The notes below the pieces were generated by a model. It was not told the DNA's origin, did not search any database, and saw only the letters and a list, made by a program, of their open reading frames with translations. DNA of 30,888 nt, from contig CAAAJI010000219.1 in NCBI GenBank assembly GCA_900642245.1, positions 67,436-98,323 on the forward strand. Direction: 5' to 3'. Below are positions 8,822 through 18,384 of the stretch, one piece after another (the stretch's first letter is position 1; the number at the start of each line of letters is the position of its first letter). A program made the translations under genes and the position numbers. The stretch comes from Fragilaria radians. Lineage: Eukaryota > Bacillariophyta > Fragilariophyceae > Fragilariales > Fragilariaceae.

Positions 8822-11089
8822 ATGGCTGACATTCCCAAAGATGATGACGATGCTGTTTCGTCACATGATCGTTCCACGGAAGGTAGTACTATGATGAACG
8901 TTGAGGATCAAAGTATTCACGACATTTCCTATCATCCAGGGCGTTTCCTATTGTACAGTCCACCGCAACAACGTCAATCCTGGGGTGATTCACAGATCCT
9001 TCCACGGTAGGTAACGGTATAATAGTTTTTAAGTGTTTCTATTGGAATCACATTCTCACATTTTTAGTTTCCAAATGACATGACAACCTTTTAAAACATA
9101 AACAATGTTGACATTACAATACAACACCATAATACTACACAATATGGAAAGAGTCAATTGGGGGGATACCTTTTATGATTTATTTTTTGTGGCTGCCGTT
9201 TATAACATTGGTACCATTCTATTGGATTCACCGACCTTGCGTGGTGTTCTATACTTTATCACTTGCTTTGGGAGTACGCTCCACATGTGGCGTGAAAAAG
9301 TCATGTATAATGCTCGATTTGTACTTCATGAAGACGATTTGTATCATCGTTTCACAGAAGCATTCCTATTCCTCATGGTCTCCTTTGCGATTGTGCACAT
9401 TAGCCCATTATCCATACTGCAGGATTGTCGACATTATCCGGACGCGTTTGCACTATCCTTAGTTACTGCGATCTTCTCTTTACTTTCGATTGTGATGTAT
9501 CTCGAACTTTACTTTTTTGGAGTCGGACAGACATCGGTCTTGAAGCGAGTTGCCATTCGTGACATTTCTATTCGCTTACTTCCTTTCTTTTTTCAAATAT
9601 CAGCAACTGTTGTTGCTGGATTGGCATATTTTGGACCACCAATTGCATCGGAACAGGATTCCAAGCCTTTACGTCACATGCAGCAAAGTGAAATCATCAA
9701 TGACAGGAAGTTATCCTCTTATCTGAATTCAGAAAGTGTCCTCTACCAGAATGATGTTCCTATTTATCTGCTACTGGCAGCAGTTATATCAAATTATATC
9801 TCTTTCGTCATTTCTATTCAGATCCTGTTACCAAACGATGGCAGTCACAAGCAATTCACAGTTCCTTTGAATATCAATTTTGTCCTTCATAGAGATGGTG
9901 AATGGATTATGCTCATGTTGGGGGAAAGGTAAGTACAATTTATCATCATAAAGCAGGATGGCACGCTGCTATAAACTAATCGTCATGGAAAAGTATTCTG
10001 AGCCTCCTTATCGTAGATGCGGATGAGGAAAAGGAATATTACGTTACGTTCTTTTGTGGTATCGTAACTGTGCTGCTCTTTCACCAACTACACTATCGAA
10101 GTCAACCACATAATCCCAACCACCACGCAACTCGTCGGAATAAAGATGCAGGTATTTGGTGGACGATTGTGAATGCCATTTACTCGGCCTCCTTAATAGC
10201 AGTTGGTGTCTCCTTTAAGCTCTTCATGAAATCTTTTCAAGTATCCAATAGAAGAGGACTTCACGAGCATCAAGTAAGCCAAAGAGATCTTCTCGATGAT
10301 TCTTATGAATCACAAGGACCTGCTCACCTCTTTAGTGCATCTATGGCTATTGCCTTTTGCTGTCTCGACTTGATGAGCCTTCTTCATCGGGGATTACAAG
10401 CTAGTATAAATAGATGTCATTGCAAGTACACCAAGAAAAAGAATTTTCTAGGCATTTGGATTACTATTGGAAGAATTTGCCTCATTCTGTTCATTGCCAC
10501 CTTGAGCCAATATGTCACAAGTCCAAAGAAACTATCAATACTAGGGCTCATGGGCGTGCTTGCGCAATTGATGATACGACGGCTTGGTCACGTAGCCTTT
10601 CTTGCTCGTGAGGAACGTGAGGCATTGATACACGATATGCAAAAAAAGGAATCTAACTCTTTCCTTAACAGAAGAGAAAGTGGATCACCTTCCTTGGAGG
10701 ATGGGAATTGGAATGACGTCCAGCAAGATTGTCAAACTGATGATTTTGATCATTCACAAACACCTCAGGAACACCCTCCTCACTCATCTGACGCAAAAGA
10801 CCAAGGACTCCCTGATGGAATGAGCAAAATGCATGATGGCATTGATTCGGAAAACATTCCAGTTATCCCTTTCCCCATGTCAGAAATACCTGTTACCTCC
10901 AATTTATTGACAGAGGGAATTGAATCAGAAAAGTTTTCATCTATTGATCGAGAAGTGGTTGTAGAAAAAGACGAAATTGTTGCTCCTGTGGGAAATTCGG
11001 TGATATTATCCAACACAATCAAAGAAGGAAAAGCAGTTTCAGAGGAATCAGTACCACCCGTTATTTCAAAGGACGATGAAGAAGCTTAA
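8822..11089 (+). CDS. LtrA-like multipass membrane protein (three exons)
   Basis: The model is 8822-9006, 9152-9928 and 9994-11089, giving about 685 residues. Intron 2 is firm: donor AG|GTAAGT at 9929 and acceptor ending AAAAG at 9993 restore a GES motif (MLGESILSLLIV) that is a hallmark of the low-temperature-requirement A (LtrA) family. Intron 1 (9007-9151, GTAGGT ... GGAAAG) is chosen because it restores LPRVNWGDTFYDLFFVAA, the conserved first LtrA helix; its acceptor lacks a pyrimidine tract. The cytosolic N-terminus (about 60 residues) is acidic. About ten hydrophobic helices follow (roughly residues 67-560), interrupted by a polar loop near residues 225-260. The last 150 residues are Ser/Asp/Glu-rich and look disordered. 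LtrA proteins lie in the membrane; their molecular function is not established, so transport or signalling is only inference. Confidence 0.85.
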
Positions 11090-12584
11090 AATTGATCTGC
11101 CTATTGATGAGAACAAAGATGATTTTGCATTGAAAATTTCCTATAGAAGCAAGCAAATGCAGGATTCAGTCTTGCTCGTATTGTTTGAAGATTTCAAGTT
11201 TTCCGGATGTCTACTAAAATCAATAATGAGCCTGAAATAAGAGGACAACCATCTTGCAAACAAGGAATTCGAACGAATGTGTGGGGGTTTCTTGTTTTCC
11301 AGTGTATATACTAAATGAGATAAAAAACTACTAATTCTTGTCTATTAATTTTTATAACTCTCAAAAAAGTTTGTTCACACCGTTAAATCATCTGCGTAAG
11401 CTTTAATTCGGAGGTGCTTGTTTAGGATTCATAAGTCCAAGTCATGTGTGGAATCTAGAATTTATGTAATGATCTCACTACAATAGAATCTTTCTTTTTT
11501 AGTCTCCTATCAAATTCAGAACCAGCAGCTATATTCTACTTTTCCATTTCTCTCAAAAGAAAAGTTTTCAAGCGTGGCATGATAATCATAAACTTAAATA
11601 TAGGTATGATCCAGTCTTTACTGTTTCCTTGTGAAACACACCAATCATGTCTAAATTCGAGCGCTACTAATATGATTGTCAACTATCTCGAAGTCGATTC
11701 TAGTGGCAGGATATAGGCAATCAAGCATATATGGGGTGATCAAGAGAAGGCAGACCTTTAATCAAGAGAAAGAGTGTAGAAGTACGTATGTTTGGACAAA
11801 TATTTTAAGCGTTCAGTGTTGAGTCAATATATCTTTAAGGGCAAAAAATGCTAGCCATCTCATGCTCGGCCACACATTTTTCCAAGATTGCTGTGCAAAG
11901 CACATGCAAGGTGAGTGGGAATCAGCTGGAAAAAAAGACCACACTTTTGGATAAGCTCCCCAAAATCTGTGATCTCAATGAAACAGAAATAAAGAATTGT
12001 CAGAAGGAGAGTTGTTACAGATTATGATAGGTAAAGTTTACCTTATTCTTTAGTGTAAAGTTTCCTTATTCTAATTTTGTAATTAGTTTGGATACTTTTT
12101 CCTGTAGTCCATCAGTGCTCATCTTTTTCTCTAATTTCCTGTCTTCAATTTTTCTGGCCTCCAGCTACTTTTTGAGTGCATTGCCATTGTTGGGAATGGT
12201 GCAAATAACTTCCTGTTGTATATAATATTTGTTTTCGTATCAAACATGCACTTTTTTGACTGTCTGAATTTGGTAACTCCAAAACATGCACGGTTTCGAT
12301 GTGAAATTTACTTTTGGGAAAAGTCAGCTATTGACATAGGGCAATCCTACCCACTTTGTATCTAAAACCTCTTGTTCAAAGGATGAACCATGGATGTGTT
12401 TGGTAGGGCCTGGTTCAGGAATGAGCTTAATATACTTGTCTTCAAACTCCGTAATGGAAAAAAAAAAACAAAGATCAACCATTACGGAATCGAGTTGGAA
12501 ATTTGGAAAAACCTTAACCCTTTTTCATCTCCATGATTGCAATCCCCCCAAACGTCAAAAAAGTGAAGGCACGACGATCGAAGA
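11090..12584. other. Intergenic, no gene seen
   Basis: About 1.5 kb separates two plus-strand genes. It presumably holds the 3' UTR of the LtrA-like gene and the promoter of the next. The only open frame over 60 codons (12394-12588) spans an A-run and has no motif. I see no repeat or RNA gene. Confidence 0.6.
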
Positions 12585-13547
12585 ATGAAGACGTTACGAT
12601 TTCTACTATTCCACATTGTAATTCTGCTTCTGAGATTCAAGTCAAGTTATTCTTGGGGATGGTCCGAAATCGTTGAGACTGTAGTAAGCAAGGTCCCCAC
12701 AAAAACAATAACGATGGATCAAATTTCCAATTTACGAGTTCGTGATATCAAACGTCGTTTGATTCGACAACATGGATTTAGTGCAGATGAAGTTGCACGA
12801 GTTCTCAATAAGCGTGAATTGATAGAAATGTTAGCATTTGAAGAACATAAAGTTCGAGAAAATGAAATGGACGAATTAAAACGGAATGTCGTGTGGAAGT
12901 CCATCTTTGTGGCGTTGCTAGTGGGTGTTTTGACACTTTTCTATCCCCTCCTTTCTCATTTGTGGGAGGTTGCCAAAGTGAATTTGATTGTGTATAGTGA
13001 TCGAAAGATTTTCGAAACTAAAGCCTGTTGGGAACTTAAATCAATTCAAGGTTGTTTCCTAGTTCTCATCATGGGACTAATCGATTGTTTGCAATTGTGG
13101 ATGACCGCATCTATTTTACTTGGATGGTTCATGACTTCCAAATACTTCTTTCCCATACCACAATTATCAATTAATCCATTGTCACTAATGGGAGGTCCTG
13201 TTTCTCAATCTCCCTTGGCTCGGTATGGCATCAATGTTGCAACGATAGTAATATCCTGGCTCTTTCGATTTACACACAAGAAATTAGAAACTTTGGTTGG
13301 CTTGACATTGCAGAGTGCCAGGAAAGCATTAAAGAAAAAACAACGAGAAAACGAAACACCAGAAGAGAAAGCAGCTCGCAAGGCAGCCAGAAAAGAAGCC
13401 AAGGAGAGAGCAAAACCTCAATCTCGAAGTTACGAACCGGAAATACAGCCACTTACCGTCGAAGAAATTCGAGTTGCCTGTGAAGAAGCGACAAGGAAAC
13501 AACAACAAACTATAGAAAGTCATACACCCCTTGATGATATAGACTAG
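12585..13547 (+). CDS. Signal-peptide membrane protein with SAP-like segment, function unknown
   Basis: A single exon of 320 residues starts at the ATG 12585. The first 23 residues form a clear signal peptide (MKTLRFLLFHIVILLLRF, cleavage probably after SSYS), so the protein enters the secretory pathway. Residues about 45-85 (ISNLRVRDIKRRL ... HGFSADEVARVL, NKRELIEML) have the L-x-x-x-x-[IL]K-x-x-L / x-L-x-K-x-E-L-[IV]-x-x-L spacing of SAP or ARMET-C-like helix-extended-helix folds. Three hydrophobic segments follow near residues 105-127, 155-182 and 205-222. The tail (about 230-320) is a Lys/Glu/Ala-rich coil (KKKQRENETPEEKAARKAARK). I do not recognise the family; the open frame, true ATG and well-ordered layout make it a real gene. 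Localisation to ER or a derived membrane is inference. Confidence 0.82.
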   Translation: MKTLRFLLFHIVILLLRFKSSYSWGWSEIVETVVSKVPTKTITMDQISNLRVRDIKRRLIRQHGFSADEVARVLNKRELIEMLAFEEHKVRENEMDELKRNVVWKSIFVALLVGVLTLFYPLLSHLWEVAKVNLIVYSDRKIFETKACWELKSIQGCFLVLIMGLIDCLQLWMTASILLGWFMTSKYFFPIPQLSINPLSLMGGPVSQSPLARYGINVATIVISWLFRFTHKKLETLVGLTLQSARKALKKKQRENETPEEKAARKAARKEAKERAKPQSRSYEPEIQPLTVEEIRVACEEATRKQQQTIESHTPLDDID

Positions 13548-14320
13548 TATGGAGTTTTATCCTCTCATTCTTTCAATATCACGGAGCAATTACAGGAGAA
13601 TGAATATAGTGTGATGACAATAACCATTCATGTTATTTTGACTAAGATCTCTCGATATTTTTCCTTTTCGTAATAGTCATCACTAAGGTATCCTAAAGCG
13701 TGAGCAAGATTGACATTGAAACTGTGAGGTCAAATTGTGTAACCCTATAGCATTTTCATTGAGACTAGGCTACATGTATTGTGAGTAGACATAGTAGCAT
13801 GGGACAATTAATTACAGGCTTTCATGACAAGACTTAAAACTAAGACTGGACATGAATCTAGAAATGGAACAACGAATATGTAATGGAACACTTGGAAAAC
13901 GAATCAACATTAGAAGGCACTCCAGAAATGAATACTGTGACATATAAATAATTCAACCAGGAGCAAACAATTGAAATCTGAGTATGACAAGAGTACCTTA
14001 CTGACTTTGCCTCTTTAGAGGGATGAAGGTTACTATTTTGTAATGTTTTTTTGTCAGTAAAATTTTGGATGTATCTACAGTATACTGTACGATCCATGAG
14101 ATAACGTGCATAGGTGTCACAAATATTCCAAATTCCCAATTCCTTGACACATGGGTCGTCTGTTGTCGCTCGTCGTACTGTTGTGGTTGAATGAATTTTC
14201 CTTTACTACTTACTTTCCGGTTGACGGGTAGGACGTCCGTGGTGTGGGGGATTTTCGTTTCGTAGGATGAATATAAGTCACTTGATTTCGTTGGTCTCGA
14301 GTTATAGAAATTGAAGAAGT
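13548..14320. other. Intergenic region upstream of RPS3A
   Basis: No gene is supported. The minus-strand open frames here (up to 153 codons from 14459) run through the intron CT tract of RPS3A, giving a poly Arg-Glu stretch, and are not real. The 150 bp before 14321 is GT-rich and should contain the RPS3A promoter and 5' UTR. Confidence 0.6.
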
Positions 14321-14341
14321 ATGGCAGTTGTGAGTAAACGA

Positions 14342-14383
<42 letters not shown>

Positions 14384-15317
14384 GTTCACATGACTTGTTC
14401 GGATGATGATGATGATGATGTATTCTTGTTTTGTAGAATAGTTGTAAAATGGGATCCATGAGGTTTCAACCTTTGTCAAATTTGGTTTACTAATTCATGC
14501 ATCTACTTGTCATCTCCTTTCCCTCTTTCGTTAACTATAGGGTAAACAAAAGAAAGTAAGCAGTGGCAAGAAGGGTGGTCGTAAGAAGGCTGTCGATCCT
14601 TTTCTTAAAAAGGAATGGTACAATCTTATTGCCCCATCCATGTTTGCTGTCAAGGACGCTGGCAAAACTCTCATTACCAAAACACAGGGAACTAAAATCG
14701 CCTCGGAATATCTCAAGGGACGTGTGTTTGAAGTATCGCTCGCTGATTTGAACAAAAATGAAGCCTTGGCGTATCGTAAAATCAAGCTTTGCATTGAAGA
14801 TGTTCAAGGCTACAATTGCTTGTTGAATTTCCATGGAATGGACATGACTCGCGATAAGCTTTGTTCCTTAATTCGAAAGAAGCAATCCATCATTGAAGGT
14901 AATGTGGATTGCCGTACTACCGATGGTTACTTGGTGCGCATGTTTTGCATTGCCTTTACAAAGCTCCAAGACAATCAAATCAAGAGTACATGTTATGCCA
15001 AATCGGCTCAAGCTCGTGCAATTCGTGCCATTATGGTGGCGAAAATGACAGAGTTGGGAACGAAGGGAGATTTAAAATCTCTTGTCAAGGAGCTTATTTC
15101 AGTTCCTATTGGAGATCAAATTGCCAAAGATGCGTCTGGAATTTTCCCAATCAAGGATTGTTTCATTCGAAAAGTCAAGGTGTTGAAGAAGCCAAAGTTT
15201 GATGTCACAGCACTTATGGAATGGCACAGTGCCGATGAAACGGTAGTAGCCGATGTTGGAAAACCTGTGGAGCCTGCTGCAGAGACAGGATTGGCGGGAT
15301 CAGGGGGACGTCTGTAA
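14321..15317 (+). CDS. RPS3A: 40S ribosomal protein S3a (eS1)
   Basis: The model is exon 1 at 14321-14329 (ATG GCA GTT) and exon 2 at 14541-15317, giving 261 residues against about 264 in animals. The intron (14330-14540) begins GTGAGT and ends ACTATAG. Splicing yields the family N-terminus MAVGK, followed by the basic KKGGRKK stretch and VDPFLKKEWYNLIAP. Other family landmarks are RVFEVSLADL, LLNFHGMDMTRDKL, IRKKQSIIE, TTDGYLVRMF and the Ala-rich SAQARAIR. The C-terminus ends in Gly/Ala-rich residues after LMEWHSAD. The protein is a structural component of the small cytosolic ribosomal subunit. The start is set by the need for MAV-GK; without the 9-nt exon no in-frame ATG occurs until residue 38. 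Confidence 0.96.
14345..14419 (+). repeat. Intronic microsatellites (TC)17 and (GAT)6
   Basis: (TC)17T occupies 14345-14379 and (GAT)6 occupies 14402-14419, both inside the RPS3A intron. Length polymorphism is likely. Confidence 0.95.
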
Positions 15318-15410
15318 GGATATTTTAACATTCTTGGTGTAAGAGTCTCGATAACAATGGCAGCAGATTTAGTGACTATAACTTTCTTTAACCATGGGTT
15401 GGAGAAATGT

Positions 15411-15541
15411 TAATCACATTAGGTAAACATATGAACTTATAGTTTACACACATACTATTTATTATAATACGATTGAAATTTACAAAAGCATGATGATCAC
15501 ATTACGTAAACATTTAGTGGAATAGGGTTGAAATTTACAAT
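15411..15541 (+). repeat. Degenerate tandem duplication in the RPS3A 3' spacer
   Basis: ATCACATTAGGTAAACAT ... GATTGAAATTTACAA (15413-15485) and ATCACATTACGTAAACAT ... GGTTGAAATTTACAA (15495-15540) are two versions of the same unit, the second with an internal deletion. It lies between the convergent ends of RPS3A and the minus-strand gene. Confidence 0.7.
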
Positions 15542-15564
15542 GTAATGTATTTTAATTATACTAT

Positions 15565-17531
15565 TCAACTCATATAGTCATTCCAAATCCGTTCCGCAAT
15601 ATCAAGTGTCGCCTCGGATGCCAGGCTTTCATGTAAGAAATCATGCTCTGCATGTTTCCGACAAGACTTGACATAATCAAGTTGTTTCAGGAGTTCTCGT
15701 TTGGCTTTATCCACCGACTTGGTGAGTTTACTTTCTCGATCAAGCTGATCGTTATGAAGTGTTTGAATACGGTCTTTGCACGCTGTTGATTTGGTTCTTT
15801 TGCAATGAAGAAAGAACATTTCATGTGTGAGACAAGATTTGTATTTCATGACTTCTTACAAGAATTCACAAAGAAAACTCACTGTACTGTGGTGAGTAAT
15901 GCACTGTTCCAAACGGAGCAAAGCATGGCATTCATGTCATTCTCCATACGATGATTATCCAGTTCATGATTGGAATTATCCATGTCATCCTTTATCTGTT
16001 GTTTCCTATCATTGCATCCTAGGATCACAGTGGAATCTTCATCCCCAACAAGTTCATACCAGCCGCCAGGTAAAGCTGTCTCGAGTTTACGTTGCCTTCT
16101 GGATGTATTTTGCAGGTAGAGTCCTTCGTTCGGATGAACTGTGGTGGGCTGAGGAAGCACCCGTGCGGAAATGCAAGCTTGGGAAGTACTACGGGCTTGT
16201 CGTGGAGTTTCGTCGGACGAAATGACTGGTTCATATTCCGGATGCTCCCGCAACAGTAGATCTAGGGTTTTCACCGGTACATTGAGAGTAATACCTCGTT
16301 TACGATCCAAAACAACGATATTGTCGTTGTTGGAATCTAAGTGTTCCAAGCCGGAAGGAAGCATACCGGAATCCCTACGGACAATTGGTGGCAACACTCC
16401 TGGTATTGGTACATACTGCAGCTTTTCCGGATGATCGCAATAAACACAGTCTAGGGGTTGAATCGCATTTTTTAGCAAATCTGTCATGAGCAAGGCGGAT
16501 CTTGGTAGCAATTCCTGTTCTTGTTGTGAAGTTTGTTCGTCTGTTTTTTCTTTGTCATTTGTCAAACAATCCTCATGATTAGATGCCGAACGGGTATACT
16601 GTTTCTGTAAACGTTGAGCCGACTTGTGTCTCTTCCGATCTCGGACTCGATATCGCTTCCCTTGCTTTTCATAGAATGCCTTCATCTCTTCGATGCTGAC
16701 TTCGTCAAGTAATTGACAACGTCGTGAGTGTACGACACCTTCTTGTTGACTTAGAGTCCACCATCCACGACTGTGTACGGCAACAAGTTTTTCCACACTT
16801 CCCTTTCCAGCACCGTTGAGTATTTTGACATATTTTCCAATGTAGGGATGTGTAAGGTTATCCACATTATCAAGGCTGACACCCGCATCATTTTCATTCT
16901 GATTTTTTGGTTGCAAAGAATCCGTCTGTGATGAAATTGACTTTCCATCATCTGAATGATTCGCATTTTCAGGATCCTCAGTGATTTCTTTTTGCTGCAT
17001 TTCTAGGTTTGATTCTTTTGATGATTGTTGATCACTGAGGTTACCGTTTGCTTCCGTAATCGTAGCTTGATCTTGCGTAGGATGTTTTTCATCTTCTTCT
17101 GTAGATGGCAGCACGTTGTTGGAAGGATCAGTCACCGTCACACTAGAATCAACTTGATCCTTTTCTTGGTTACTTTGATTCGTAGTCTCTTCTTCATCAG
17201 TAGAATGAATCAGGTTGTGCACTTGTTCATCGTCAATGCTATTATTCTTTGTTTCAAAATCAATGACTTCTGTGGATTGTTCGGTTGACTTTGGTTCTAG
17301 AATGTCGACTTCCGAAACTTTGAATTTTCGTTTTGTATTAGGTTCATCCAAATCTTTAGTCTTTGCCGTCTTTTTGGTATCATCGATAATCGACTTGTTG
17401 CTCTCTTCATTTTTTGTCTCTGACAATGCTACCGATTCTGCTAGCTTTCGCTTAGATTGTCGCTGCCGAGAACTCAAACCGAATAGACTTTGAATCATTC
17501 CGTTGATCGAGAATGTATTACGGTGAGACAT
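15565..17531 (-). CDS. KOW-like domain protein with long charged N-terminus, function unknown
   Basis: The ATG at 17531 (MSHRNTFSI) is the first true Met of a 527-codon frame. The preferred model removes an intron at 15949-15855 (GTATGG ... TTGTAAG) and continues into 15854-15565, giving about 623 residues. Residues about 20-225 are a Ser/Glu/Asp/Gln-rich disordered region with basic patches (RQRQSKRKL, NTKRKFK). Around 235-285 lies HPYIGKYVKILNGAGKGS ... SRGWWTLSQ, a KOW/SH3-like beta segment as in RNA- or ribosome-associated factors. A basic helix follows (GKRYRVRDRKRHK), then a conserved-looking block with CVYCDHPEKL, and WYELVGDEDS. The last exon (ERESKL ... ERIWNDYM) is helical and charged. 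A nuclear or RNA-related role is inference. The intron is uncertain: a GTGAGT donor at 15894 is also available but leads to an early stop, and the last exon could be a separate small gene. Confidence 0.72.
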
Positions 17532-18384
17532 GATGTGTAAAAAGACCACCAAAATTTTACCCGTAGGCTGCAGTATATTCCCGTCCTATGTCAAGGCTAC
17601 AGGGACTGCTATGTAGGTAACAAAAAATACTAGTAACAACTTCACTCCTTATACAGTAACGTCCATGCTAAAAAAAAAGGAGAGAAACATCTTGCAGGCT
17701 TTCTCCCTTTAATCCTCTCAATGTACTCTTGTCACAAATCAATAGACTTTGTGGTGATGGAGAGAGGAATGCTCTGGCAGAGATGGAGTTCATCACTGCA
17801 AGGTCATTCACGCCCAGCATCTCCACCCTCTGCATTGCTTGGACAATCATATCTCTGGCCTCTTGTACACTTTTTCATCAGCTAGGCTTTCTCTTTAAGC
17901 AGGTGGGTTATCAATAGTTGCCTGGGTTGTATTGTCAATCCTTGCAATTATACAAAACTGATACTTTTAAAGTGCTATCATCCCAAATTTCCAATTGTCA
18001 CTTTCTTGTATTTATGGACAGTCATATGGAAGATTAGATCAAGTGAGTTATGGGTTACCAGGAAATAGAGAGGCTTATGCCAATGAGAGAACACGTGGAT
18101 AAAATTTGGATGGTTTTTTTTAATTCCAAACCCTAGGGTAGAAAATAGCGTAACATTGCGTTTTCGTGTTTTGAAGTGATTACCATTATTGCGAATTGAT
18201 GACGTAACATCAGAATAGCCATAGCGTAAAATAAGTATGTCTAACGCCTAGCCATCTGCTGTTGTAAGTGTGTCATTGAGCTATTTTCCTGTTTGACATC
18301 TAGACGGAACTACGACTGAAGTAAAAGTGTTGCGCTTTCGTACACAGAAAAGCATATTTCGTCATACTAACTTCAAAATAAAAT
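17532..18384. other. Shared upstream region of two divergent genes
   Basis: This 850-bp spacer separates the start of the KOW-like gene (-) from the LRR gene (+) and must hold both promoters. A minus-strand open stretch, about 17880-17668 (EARDMIVQAMQRVEM ... SARAFLSP), is richer in GC than its flanks and looks like a coding relic, but no splice link to a neighbour is evident. Confidence 0.5.
18200..18207 (+). promoter_or_regulatory. CRE-like motif TGACGTAA upstream of the LRR gene
   Basis: TGACGTAA lies 178 bp before the LRR start codon. TGACGT-type elements are bound by bZIP factors, and in diatoms cAMP/CO2-responsive promoters use this core. A single short motif is weak evidence. Confidence 0.3.

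Noticed and set aside
12394..12588. 64-codon frame just upstream of the SAP-like membrane gene
   Set aside because: It runs through an A-run and overlaps the downstream start by a few bases; no motif or conservation cue supports it.
13998..14479. Minus-strand open frames of 153 and 89 codons with Arg-Glu repeats and His runs
   Set aside because: They arise from translating the (TC)n and (GAT)n microsatellites of the RPS3A intron; no motif and no support outside the repeats.
14535..14834. 99-codon minus-strand frame overlapping RPS3A
   Set aside because: The sense strand encodes conserved RPS3A; the antisense frame is incidental.
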